DNA of 64,000 nucleotides from Sipunculus nudus (Eukaryota; Annelida; Sipuncula; Golfingiida; Sipunculidae), in assembly GCA_026874595.1 (NCBI GenBank), contig CM049316.1, positions 24,823,839-24,887,838 on the forward strand, in the 5' to 3' direction. How positions within the stretch are numbered: position 1 is the stretch's first letter; every line of letters starts with the position of its first letter. The notes beneath the pieces were generated by a model that was not told the DNA's origin, searched no databases, and saw only the letters and a list, made by a program, of their open reading frames with translations. The position numbers and the translations under genes were made by a program. Positions 37,301 to 49,700 of the stretch are shown here, one piece after another.

Positions 37301-38997
37301 GTCTGTTTTCATACATAAACCCACATATCTCAGGAACCATTTGACCAATCAGGAAAAAAATTTTGTACAAATGTAGCCCTTGGATAGCTTTATAACATAC
37401 CCCGGTACACAAAAAATGGTGGCGCCACCTGCAACCATGTTTGCACAGTGTCCATCTGTTCATCTGCCTTGGGTTAAAATCACTCATATCTCTGAAGTGG
37501 TTTGACTAAATCACCTGAAATTTGGCATGCATATACATCCTGGATAGCTTTCTTAATTTTATGACAGGTGGCGCCACCTACATTCACGTTCACGCTGCAG
37601 ACATCCAAGCTCCTATCTCGGAAACCGTTTGACCGATTCGGCCAAAATTTTGCATGTGTGTAGATCTCACATAGCTCTTTATCATAAGCAAAACTGGTGG
37701 TGCCACCTGCAACCATTTTCGCACAGCGTCCTTCTGTTTGTCTGCCGTGGGATAATATCACTCATATCTTGGCAGTGGTTTGACATATCTGCCTAAAATT
37801 TTGCACTTTTATACATCCTGGACAGCTTTCTTGATTTTATGACAGGTGGCGCCACCTACATTCTAGTTTACGCTGCAGACATCCAAGCTTATATCTCGGG
37901 AACCGTTTGATCGATTGGTCCATCTGTTTGTCTGCTTTGGCTAAAATCACTCATATCTCTGTAGTGGTTTGACATATCTGCCTAAAATTTTGCAGTTTTA
38001 TACATCCTGGACAGCTTTCTTGATTTTATGACAGGTGGCACCACCTACATCCTAGTTTTTGCTGCAGACATCCAAGCTCATATCTCGGGAACCATTTGAC
38101 TGATTGGGCTAAAATTTTGCATGTGTATAGATCTTATATAGCTCTTTATTATACACAAAACTGGAGGGACCACCTGCAACCATTTTCGCACAGCATCTGT
38201 CTGTTTGTCTGTCATGAGCTAAAATCACTCATATCTCTGTAGTGGTTTGCCTAATCTGTCTAAAAATTTTGTGTGTTTATACATCTTGGATAGCTTTCTC
38301 GATTTCTGGCAGGTGGCGCCACCTACATTTATGTTAACGCTGCAGACATTCAGGCATATATCTCAGGACTGATTGGACATATCCCCCTGAAATTTTGCGC
38401 CACCTGCCACCATTTTTGCACAAGTCCTTTTGTTTGTCTGCTGTGGGATAAAATCACTCATATACATGTATTGGTTTGACTTTTCTGCCTAAAATTTTGC
38501 ATATGTATACAACTTGGGCAGCTTTCTGGATTTGTGGTAGGTGGTGCAACCTACATACACATTTCAACTGCAGACATCCATGCTAATATGCAACACATCT
38601 AACTCTATTTCCACTTGCCACTCAATCCATGCCTCACTTCACCCGTTCCACTCTGATTTAGGCATACACGTAGTCGCTTGTCAACTACCCGTATTCTAGT
38701 TATCAAATGCAAAGCCATAATCAGTGTCATTATCAGTAATAACTAATATGTAACTTTGACATTAATTTTCCAGGTAAAGTGATGGTCCACTGTAAACAAG
38801 GGGTCAGCCGGTCAGCCACCCTGGTCCTGGTGTACTTGATGACCTATCAGGACATGACCCTCACACAAGCACTGACCATTGTACGACACAAGCGAGCCAT
38901 CATGCCTAATGACGGGTTCCTCAAACAGTTAATAGAGTACCATAATAATAGGAAAGAGCCATCAGGCACTGAAGAAATATCTGAAGAACACGCTTAG
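31392..38997 (+). CDS. DUSP3-like dual-specificity protein phosphatase (3 coding exons, complete)
   Basis: Small cysteine-based phosphatase expected to dephosphorylate phospho-Ser/Thr and phospho-Tyr, as DUSP3/VHR does on MAP kinases. Coding exons 31392-31639, 35899-36122 and 38774-38997 give 231 aa. The P-loop [12 protein letters not shown] places catalytic C164 and R170. D133 (GIPAVD) is the likely general acid, 31 residues upstream, as expected from DUSP3 with one residue fewer in the connecting loop. Other family landmarks are [21 protein letters not shown] and NDGFLKQL. It is closest by eye to DUSP3 but shares P-loop residues (GVSRSATLV) with DUSP13/26/29, so the ortholog within that group is uncertain. 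The N-terminus is about 45 residues longer than human DUSP3 and basic (KFKKKHK). Two adjacent ATGs start the exon; the second (31395) has the stronger context (A at -3, G at +4). The exon begins at an acceptor (31385), so a 5' non-coding exon lies upstream. Confidence 0.93.
31794..32263 (+). mobile_element. TTAA-flanked MITE, copy 1
   Basis: Starts TTAAAGGGGCCCAATCACC and ends CTGATTATGTCCCTTTAA. Termini are short inverted repeats (AGGG/CCCT) directly abutting TTAA, as for piggyBac- or Kolobok-type elements. DUSP intron 1. Confidence 0.7.
32745..34060. repeat. Diverged tandem duplication with TCCG satellite lead, DUSP intron 1
   Basis: Opens with TCCGTCCGTCTGTCTGTCC (about 32796), followed by two diverged copies about 690 bp apart. 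Both contain TTAGATGTCYCCAAAATC-like, GAAATTATGTC-like and CTTTGACCATGGCAC blocks, and both end in a CTGTGGATTTAATTTTCAC-like segment. A third fragment is at about 300-470. Common molluscan-type interspersed repeat; class not assigned. Confidence 0.6.
35481..35784. repeat. 152-bp tandem duplication in DUSP intron 1
   Basis: Two nearly identical 152-bp units start at 35481 and 35633 (ATCAAATAAATTAGATTTTG). The second copy carries a small insertion (ACACCAATGTGC versus ACACTTGTGC) compensated elsewhere. Confidence 0.85.
37111..38700 (-). mobile_element. Helentron-like non-autonomous element, family 1, copy C
   Basis: Inverted relative to copies A and B. On the minus strand it opens with ACTAGAATACGGGTAGTTGA at 38700 and closes with the GTATCCGC...GTGGATAC hairpin and AAT near 37111. 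It has at least eight GGTGGCGCCACC-type units with variable decay. Lies in intron 2 of the DUSP3-like gene. Confidence 0.77.
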
Positions 38998-39983
38998 TAA
39001 TTATCAATGCAACACACTGCAGAATCAGGATTATTTATTTTTGTACTGTGGTCTCAATGGGTTGTTAATTTTCAGGAATTTAAGAACCCACTAAACATTT
39101 GTGAAGAAAAAGTTGCAAACAATGAGCTACCTGCCTTCATTGCCATATAACAAATCAGTGATGTAAAGTGCAAATTATTTCTTTATTGTACTTCATTAAA
39201 AACTTTATGAGAACTCTCAATGCAGTTTGTCATCATCAGAAATAACAGTAATACTTACTAGATAATAAAAATACTCCCTAGATTCCCTATAAAGATATAT
39301 ACATATATGAACATCCAGCATTAAATAAGACTCTAATTTACCCAAGATCTACCAGTATTTCAAAGAAATATTTTGCTTTTTATTGTGCTGACCAAGCCAC
39401 AAAAATTTAAACCTACAAGATATTTCTGTATCTCAGTATTAGATTAAATATTCAAATTTATTGTGATATATGCTCAATTTTATGTTGATGAATGTTGTTA
39501 ATATTCTACTAATAATTCAAATCAAATTATATTAAGACTCCTTACTGTCATGCACTTTATACTGCTTTATCTTCTCTTACTATTATTAAGCTTATCATTA
39601 TTATATATATTATCTGTTTGTTTATAATTTGTGATAAGTGCCCACTGTCATATCTTGGTTGTACATTAATTGTGATATGTGTTCACTGTCAAAGTTTAAA
39701 AACAGTCAGTAATGTATTAGCTTGGCTATTTTGGCAGAAGCAGATATACCCAATCTATATCTTGCTTCAGCTGCCAAAATTAGTGCAATGCTGATACACT
39801 CAGTATCCAATAGTATGTCTTTGTCTTTGTCTCACGTATGTCCAAGTATAAACGGTCATGATATGCTACATGCCCTATAACAAAGTCTGAATCTCATTTG
39901 TGTGGGTCTGTGATACAGTAGAACTGTTGTGACATTTGTTCACACTGTGCTGGCTTGCAATATTTTGATCATGGTTTATGATA

Positions 39984-39989
39984 AATAAA
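39984..39989 (+). terminator. Poly(A) signal, DUSP3-like gene
   Basis: Canonical AATAAA about 1 kb after the stop codon, followed by a T-rich stretch. Confidence 0.5.
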
Positions 39990-40496
39990 GTTTTTTTTTT
40001 TTTATCATACATTGATTGTTTTAGTGAAACTAAGTTTTTGAAATATGACTGAGAGGGAGTGGCATGTTTAGACCCATGCACATCACAGTTGCTCTGTCTG
40101 AAATGGACAGCAGTACATATCGTGTTCAATAATTTTTTTTTGCATATAGTAATTATGATTTTATTTATAACAACAACGATAATAATAATGCAAAAAATGC
40201 AAGATCAAATGTTTAGAAAATGTCAAATTTAGGAAAACCATGTGGTGTTCATAATATGCCCTGACCAGAGGGAGGATAATAATTAAAATTCTGGTGTATT
40301 TCAACCAGTCTTGTGGTAATGCAGAAACTATATCATAATTACCACATACTTTTAAAAATGAAACCTGTGCATTTGTGTAAATTATAAATAATCTTAAGAA
40401 ACTGCAACTCAATATTTACTCAATTGACAAATAATAAAATATTCAGCTGGATACAAAATTTAGCTCCAAAAACTGGGCTTCCCTCTTTGGCACAGT

Positions 40497-40502
40497 TTTA
40501 TT
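40497..40502 (-). terminator. Poly(A) signal, C18orf63
   Basis: AATAAA on the minus strand about 220 bp after the stop codon; nearest good candidate. Confidence 0.45.
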
Positions 40503-40720
40503 GGTCTCCATCAGTCAATCACTCTGTCTGATTCTTTTATCATTAATACATGCAGATCTTCTCACTTTGATATGAATCTTAGCTTAACTTCCCTTTTAAA
40601 CAACCGGTCTCCTCAAGAAAATAGTACCAGGGATTCTTCATTTATCACCTGTTTATAGAGATTTCTTTGTTTTCTGTCTTTGGAGACTCACTTCCTAACT
40701 GACTATCATTATCTGCAAGT

Positions 40721-43700
40721 CTATTGCTCAGTTGATGTCACGTGTAAGACTTGATTCACTTTATCAACAAGGTCTCCCTTCTTTTCTTTGGCTTTGCATT
40801 TGATTCCCTGAGACTTCAGCCATGCCAGGAGTGTATGTGTATTCACCTTCCACAGCTAAAACAAAGGCAAAGAAATCTTATATGAAAGATAGAAAACTAG
40901 GCTATATTTATTATAAAAAATACATGTAATTCAGACTGTCATTGCAAAATAGTAAGATAAAAGTATGACTGGAAAAATTGTAAAAAGTTGGACAAAAGTG
41001 GGGATCTTGAAAGAAAAGTAAGACTAAAATACTCACATGTAACAACATTATAAAGTCATGCTTTTTCTTGATGAATTAAATGAAAAAAAGTTATATTTAA
41101 TATTGAGTACACATTTAAAGGGGCCCAATCACCTATAAAGCATGTTGAGTTAAAATGAAAAATAGCTTCTTCCCTCTAAAATAAATCTGTCCCTTCCAAA
41201 ATATTGCCTTTAAACTGTTTGCTTACTCCTGTAAACGAGTGTTCAAAACAGTTAACCGGGCGTGATTGCAGGTGTCAGCATAAACACAGTGTGTCAGGCA
41301 GTGTGCTGCGCGGAGCCACAACACGTGCCAATCAGGAGATACCCTGACTGACTTGGCTCAAAAAATGTAATACATGTTCCCGCTAGCTGAAACACCGCGT
41401 GTTGCCTGTCTTAATCGGACCTCCGGTCATGCGGCCTTGTTACGGTAAACACTGTGTTTACTAACACGCAGGGCTATAACAAGGTGTTATACAGTCATAT
41501 GCCAGGAAATGAGACTGTGTGCTGGAATGGTTTTGCTGGGAAACTTTTATATAAAGCAAAACTGAACTGATAGTGTGATAGAATAGGAATAAAATTGCTC
41601 CTGATTATGTCCCTTTAAAGAAATTTATGTGGCACTCAGTTTGTATCTGCAGTTTTGAGATCAAATTGGGCTTAAAAATTATCAAATATGTTTTACTAAT
41701 AATTAATAAATAACACATGGACAATTTAACAGTAGTGGTAATTCTGGGCATTTTGACACTGCATATTAAAGTACAAAACACAATGCAGGAAAAAGTAGGA
41801 ATTTTCAAGAGAAATCAGGAAAAGTTGGACTGAAACCAAAAAAGTAAAAAAATCTTGGTTACTCTTGATAGCCCATTTAATTACTTGACATAGAGTGACT
41901 GTTGCCTAAAATATGGCTTAATTTTACAACCAAAAACAATTTTTTACATATGCTCACACAGCAGGAAAAATTATGGGATTACAACTAACATACATGAAGA
42001 TGCATTTTAAAAACTATTAACGCCCATTTTCAAGTGTTGTTCTTGTAATGGTAAAGTAGTTGTTCCTGGACATAGATGTATGCCCACATGCATAAGATAT
42101 TGGCTGAGTATTACTAATATAACCTGGCATTAAGAAGAAGAAAAACAATCTTGGAACCTTGTGACTATGTAATCTGTATTATAAAGATCATTCACATCTG
42201 AATTACAAGATTTATACCCAACTTTTGTATAACTTATGTAATACCTACCTGGCCTTCAGTGGCTAAAGCCTGGATATCTAGGCCCTCCTGGATTAGAGGT
42301 TTGTTGCGTGGCTTTTTAAATTTTTCTTCACTTACAGCCTATACAGGAGTAAAAAATGAAAGAAATAGAATAAAACTATAATATCAGTCACCTCAAGGCA
42401 TAAGAATTTCCCTAAATGTAATGGCAATATGGCTGTTAAAAAGAAGACTGTATATGTACTTCATTTCTTCCTTCAAATTTTCACTATAAAGCTAATACTT
42501 TAAACAGCTCATTTGCTGAACTTTCAGTGATAATTGTCTCAACTTGAATGCTTTTCTGGCTGAGACAATGCTGGTACAATGTGGGGCTGAAACAGCTACA
42601 AAATTTTGGTTTCCAGTACCTGATAGGCATTACCCGACTCGGACGAGTACTCGTTACCATGGCAACGCTGTGAAGATAAAACAAACATCTGTTTACCGAT
42701 GCAAAATATGCATAAATTTGATTTAGTGACAGCTTAACTTTATTGCAACAAAGGAATAGATATATGTCATAACAAGACCTCGGTTAATTTTACTAGCATA
42801 TGTTAAGAGCCCTACGCCAGGCTAAGACAATGGATAAATAATCCTACAGACTGTCCTAAAATTTGCAGTAAAATACATATATGCATGTACATACAAGAGT
42901 ACTCGAATCCAAATCTTGGACTCGAGTACTCGGTAAGTATTACCCGGACTCGAGTACTCGAGTACTCCTTTCAGCCCTAGTACAATGTATAAATATTTTG
43001 ATTAGATGTCTTTTGTTGTAATATATTTTATGCACTAATTATTCAATGTTTAAGTTAAAACACAAGAAATATGACCATATATGGCCTGTAATTTTTTCAC
43101 TATGTTTTGAAGAAGGATGATACAACTATTGATAAATTATCATGGAATGTTCTTTATTTAATAACATAGACACATACTGTTCTCAGTAAAGTCCTGAGGT
43201 CACAGCAGGTAGACCTTTTCTGACCAATGGAAAATTCAACTAGCTGTGCTAGTAGTACATATATTAAGACCTTGAACTGTAATTGTCATTAGCCTAACAC
43301 CATAACCATTGGTCTAACCCTACCCCCATACATCAACCCAAACATATGTGATACCCATTTAGAAAGAAAATTAACAAAATACACTTTCATACCTCAAAGG
43401 GTCTCTTCATTCTTCCTTGACTAGAGACAGACCTAGATGTTGTTATACTGGAGACACTTGTGCTCTCAAATCCTGAACCTGGTGTAGGATTCTTTGATTC
43501 AAATGTTTCTGGCTGAGACAGCAGTGCAGGAGCTGGGTGTCCAGAATATATGGCTGGAGCAGTGCTGGCTGGTTGTGAAGACACCAGTGTTGGAGTGCCT
43601 CCATATATACAAGGATTAGGTACTTCATTGTCTTTATAACTTTCATGTGATTGTTTTGCTCTTGACATAAGATCCAACTGTTTGTGTCTAGTAGCAGCTG

Positions 43701-46700
43701 GTTTAGTGCACGTTGCTTTGAACACTGGAACTAATGGAGGCATCTTTCTATCAGCTTTACCAGCCAGTGTACAGCTAGGCAGTGTTCCAGGTTTGACTTT
43801 GTTGCTCTGCTTTGGAATGAAAGTTGGTTTAAATTTTGGTTTATCCTTGTCAACTTCCATTGTGGTAACACCAGAAGCTTGGGCAGTATGAGTTTCTTGC
43901 AAATCTTTTTGAGTCATGAATGACTGGGGGAATTTAGCTGCATGCACTGTTGATTGTTGATTATGAGAATTGATTTGTCCTTGGGTAGAATCTGGAGATA
44001 CCGTCATTTTGCCAGTGTATGCTGCCAGTGTTGTAGCCCTGAAACCTTGCTTCTGCTCTGGTGGATTATTCTTGAGATTAGAAACATCTGTGTCCTCTAC
44101 CTAAAGAGACAAATAATTATGGTATTCACATGTATCATGAAGTGTCATAAACTAACATGATATAAAATACATGCATGATGACAGAACTAAGGGAGAAAAT
44201 GTTTTACAAGAAAGAGTTACAATGTGTATACAATGAGTACAGTGTATCCTGATAGCATCTATCAATTATTAAAAATTCTATTGTTGCTATAATAAAACCA
44301 TATCATGTTTGAATGACACAGTTAACTGGACCTATCAGTACAACCAAACAGGAACTGGTACTAAATAAAGCCTGTCCCTGCCACTTCCAGTTAACAAAGA
44401 TCTTTGGATCTATTTACACAGAAATCAAGTGAATGAAAACTACATACTTTTCTGCAGGACAATGAGACTGAAATATAATTAAATCAGTTATCTCAGTGAA
44501 CGGCTGATTTGGCGGGCATATGGTTTTTCATTCTGTATATACTGTAACTAAAATGCACCTATGTTACATTTTCAAGGACTTTTATGTAGATGTAGCATTA
44601 GTTTACCAGAGTAAATTTCAAATTCATTTTCAAATCTTTATCACTCAATACCATGATGCTTTAAAATTGGCACTAGTTAAAAGTTTTTTTTTAATTGAAC
44701 ACACACCATTTGTTATCATTTATTTGGGAAGGAACTAGAGCATGGTGGTGTAATGGTTAGACCACTGGACTTGTGACTGTGATGCTGTCGGTTTGCACCC
44801 TGTTATGATCACCTTCAGCATAAAGACTTCTGGCCAAAATCTTTAGATACCACAAGGGTGTGTCCTCTCCACCAAGGAGTGAATGGTTATTGGTCATGGT
44901 TGGCATGCAAAAATGTAGAAAAAATTACCAATTAACACCTTAAACAGTGTGTTTGTGGGTGTATGCTCCTCAGGGAGCTGAGAAAAGGTACAAAAATGTG
45001 AAGGACTGGAGACCAGAAAGACAATGTGTTATGTTGGATGGAACTGGATTTGTCTATAATATCAGACTTTAAACCAAACCTTTAACTTTACCTTCAGCTC
45101 AAAATATGAAAATATTCAAACTTAAGTATTGTTCAATGATATTAAAGAAGTGGTAAACACAAGAACTTTCCCTGCCTTGAAAAAAAATAGATTTCAAGCT
45201 CTTCAACTCTTTCAATTGTTACAGTGTTCATATCTTGACAAACAGGCTCAATGTCCTGGTGGACCACGATTGTACATCTGAAGAACCGGGAAACCCTTCA
45301 GCCACTTTTTTCATTAAGATGTTTCAATCATGACTGTTGACTGCTAATTCCTAACTATATAACTATACAACCCAATATGTTACCTTTGTGGCTTCAGACA
45401 GAGTTGGGTATGTGTACTTTCCCTTCTGGCTGAACTCTATCTTCTGTCCACAGATTCTTGGCACCCTTGTGTGTAGGTCCTGCAGGAATGCTTCCATTAT
45501 TGGCTGTGGATCTGTTCTAGGAAAAATCTGCAGCTCTTGAGGTCTGACACAACAAGCAGGGTAACTAATAAGGTTAAGGAAATTTTTATATATTTTCATA
45601 AACACACAAACAACTCTTTATATGAGTGTCCATTTGACATTCAACACTTTGTTCTACAAAGTAATTATTCAATAAACATCTACAAGCACAGTAAAATATA
45701 GTACATATAAGAGAAATATAGACTGAGAAAAAGAAATGTTAACAAATTTTGGTACCAGCACTAACCCTATGAAACAGCACAAATAACATTGTTTCATATT
45801 GGTAACCTCAACCTTTTTTTTTCACTACATTGTATTTGCTTTCTAAAAACTATCTCTAAATTATTTTTACAGGGCATCTTTTACTTCATTATGAATATAC
45901 AAAACATAATCAACATTAAACTTTCTGCAGATTACAAGACATAATCAAACAATTAAATTAACCAGTTGGAACCTACCAACAGCTAAAAAGGATACGTGAA
46001 GAGTCTTTCACCGATGGGTTTGAAGTATACTTGATAATATAACATGTCTTCATCATGTTCTGGCAAACGGTAACCATACTGAAACAAAAGTTTAATAAGA
46101 TATCTTCTTCATGTTATTAAGTTGCTTCTCTGGAAAACAGATGGAAAAACAAAGAATTCTCAACACCATGCAGTTAGCTGGCAAAGACACACTGTTATAA
46201 TGTGCAACAATTTACATGTGAATGCCATCTGGGGGAGATTTTTTGTATCAATGGCTGATTTATTTTTGAACTTATTACAAAAGTAACTGAATCACTTCTG
46301 TTCATCCTGTTGCTGTGCATGTCTACAATTAAATTGAAATCAATTAAACTTTTCTCCAGGTACCATGTAAATACACACATACTTCAGAAAAAATAATATC
46401 CCATTTTTATTTAGCCCACCGGTAATGAATGGGGCATGGCAGGGCTCGACATTCATGGTTAATTACTTGCCCAGGGCAAGGAAAAGTTTCAGTAAAAGTT
46501 ACCAAAAGTGGGCTCCTACTTGCTCCACTGGCCATTACACAAAAGGGCTAGATCTAAACTATCTTAAGTTAGCCATTTTTTTTTTTTCTAATTCATATTG
46601 CAATGCCTCTACCTTAATTTACCTGCATGTTTATTTACACAAATATTATTAACAAACAAACATTTGAACATGTTTATTGTTGTGAAATAATCATGTGGAA

Positions 46701-49700
46701 TACATTTTTTGTATATGTGGCTGCCACAGCTAATTTTCATAGAACAAGTAAAATTACTTGCCCTACTGGTCAAGCACTTTTAAAAGTTAATGTTGAGCCC
46801 TGCAACCAGTATCAGTGCCTTCTGGGCAAATACTTTCATAAGTTAATGTTGAGCCCTGCAACCAGTATCAGTGCCTTTCTTGGACATTTGTTACACAGGA
46901 CAGCTGTAAGATTAAGGAAGGTTGGATTTCACAGGACAGGTAATGTTACTCTGGGCTTCCCTGTTTGACGTTTCACATGTATCATCAGAAAAATGAAATG
47001 TAATGCAGATAAATTATATTTCAAACCCCATTTCTCAGACTTCTTGGAGATATGCTCAGTGCAATTTTTTTTTTTTTCAGTCAACCAAGAATATAGCCGA
47101 ATTAAATTATTTTTTAACTGGGAAGCAAAATTATAAGGTGCACAAAAACTAACCATGTTCTTCCAGTGTCTCTTGATATCCTTGTAGGATTTAAACGGAC
47201 TGTCTTCAGGTATCTTGTGAAGTACATGGATCACTTTTCCTTTCTTCATGCTGAAATGAGTTAAATTACTTTATTTAATGATTTGGCATAGTGGAACCTA
47301 AATGGAAAGATCTATTTTATAAGGTTCCTTATGGCAGACATAAGGAACTGAAAAGAGTATTTTCCTCAAAATGTTATAACAGTATGTAACAAACTGTAAA
47401 AAAAAAATTACGAAGCAAGCTTTTACCTGCATAACTGATTCATACTATTTTATGGAAAGTGAGATAACACTTGGTGAACTTGTAATTCAGTGTATTGTCA
47501 AAATAATTATTATTATACAAGATTATTATTATATCATGTAAAAGGATAAGAGTTCATATCACCTGGTCATTTTAGGGATCCTGAAATTGTTTAGTTGCAG
47601 TGAATTAACACAGTCTACCTGTTTAAATGCTATATCATATATAATGCATATAAATTAAACTGAGATCAATTCTCGCTGCCCGTAGCACCTTTACCTTGGC
47701 AGCACATGACACCATTTCCGTTCAATGGAGTACTCTTTGATGACCATCTGGGGTTCTGACGCAAACTCCTGCATGACCGGTCTACAGATGTCAAGGTCCT
47801 CCAGCTGGAACACACAAATAGAACGGAAAACCCCAGCAAACATTAGAGAGAAATGCACAAAAACTCCTGTAATGTCAACAAACATCTGCAATTTCAATAT
47901 TATGTTTACATCTCATTAACATAACTGCAAGTAGAAGTTGTGAACCATCTTGCTTTTAGCCATAGTATAGTTTAGCATATTAAATGAATCATTCCTCACC
48001 TAAGATATGGCTAAATAAATACAAAACCTTCCAACCATTCTACCATGGAGGTATACAATTATACAATTATAATTATACATTTATACATTACATTATACCT
48101 TTCATGATTCTATCCATGATGTAAGATCACATCTAATAACTAAAGGTGAACCATACCTGAATACCTGGTGTCCTGACAATGTCAGCAATAAGGGCAATAT
48201 ACAGCTCTTCTTCTGTCATGTTCAGCTCCATACCTGCAAATTAAGTACAAGAAAACAGGTAATTCCTTTCAAGAACAAACTAGGGATGAAATAACAATAA
48301 AAGGTTTTTTCCAGGTATGCATTTTGTCACCATTAGGGACCTGCAGTATTCTCTTGCAACATCATAAGGAAGATCCCTGCAATATTGGTATCATTTCAGC
48401 GTTTCCAGATTTCAGTTATGTATTTATTTTCTTCATCAGAATCCCAAAAGGCAAACAAGAAAGGGACTCCCAAAGTATACATTGATATCAAAACAGATCA
48501 AGAGACGGACAGAGTCTTCTAAATGACTCAAGGGCTGCTAAACTGATTGTAAAGAAGTGAAAAGACTATAGAGGAAATCCATTTAAAGTATTAAATGCTC
48601 TTCCATGAGTCAGGATCTGTATTATTACTTATTGATGTTAAATAGCTTAAATGATACAAAGAGCATGCAATTTACATCTTAATATTTACACAAAATTTGC
48701 AGACACCAAGGTTACAAAGCTGAATCTTCAAACAATGTTATTCACTCCTGTATGACTGTCTATTGGAGCAGATGAATGTATCTGATATTTCAATAAGTAC
48801 TTACAAACTGCATTCAGTTTATGTCTGGTTAACAGGAAGTCTCTTCCTGAAAATGGAAAACCACTCCATTAAAAAAAATACACATCTGTATTAGATAAAA
48901 AATAACAGACCATTTTTAGTCAAGGAAGGGAGTTTTAGGGTGATAAATTCTATAATAAACTGAAAGACACTATTCCACTGAAGAAACCATTGAAACAAAG
49001 GCAGTGTTCCCTATCAACATTTCACACTCCGTGTGATCATGCATCTGGGCATTTGGCAAATTTGGGCAGAGAAAATCTTGCCAAGCACATGACCAAACAT
49101 CCATGATGTATTAATAAACAAAATATCCAGATATAAGAAAATGTGGGCATCATACATATAATGGGAAGAGACAAATGCATGGCCAACAATCGAAAATCAT
49201 CTATCAAAGTATCATATACACGTGTGTATTTATGTATAAATGATATGTTAACTTGGTTATTTACTGAATTTTTATAACCTTGCACAAGGTGGGTTCCTAT
49301 CCTGTTCCATGCTGGAGCCATCTTTGCCTTGAGGGTGTAGTTGAGACAGTCTTTAAACTGAGATATTGTGACTCTTTTTGGCTTCTCCATCTATAGATCA
49401 AACAAAGGAAAATATTGAGGATCACACAAGCAGTGCAAGGACAGAGACCATAAATAAGATGACAATTAATGAATTTGATAAAAAAATAACATGTATGTAC
49501 AGGCACAAGAGTAAATGCAAGGAAATTTCCTGAAATTGGGTTGGGGTGGTGTCAAGTTTTATAATATATGCAGAAGCAAAAGTCAATCTTGTAAAATTTC
49601 TGGGAATTTTGTAAACTGAAACTATTATAAATATGAATGAATATTATTATATTATTGCACAGTTATTTGGATGCTTTGAAATCTTACACAGATATTTGCA

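Larger units (their letters stand above)
38998..40720. other. Convergent 3' interval, DUSP3-like / C18orf63
   Basis: Mostly AT-rich 3' UTR sequence. Likely poly(A) signals are AATAAA at 39984-39989 for the DUSP gene (followed by a T-run) and TTTATT at 40497-40502 for C18orf63, leaving about 500 bp between transcripts. No other gene seen. Confidence 0.6.
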
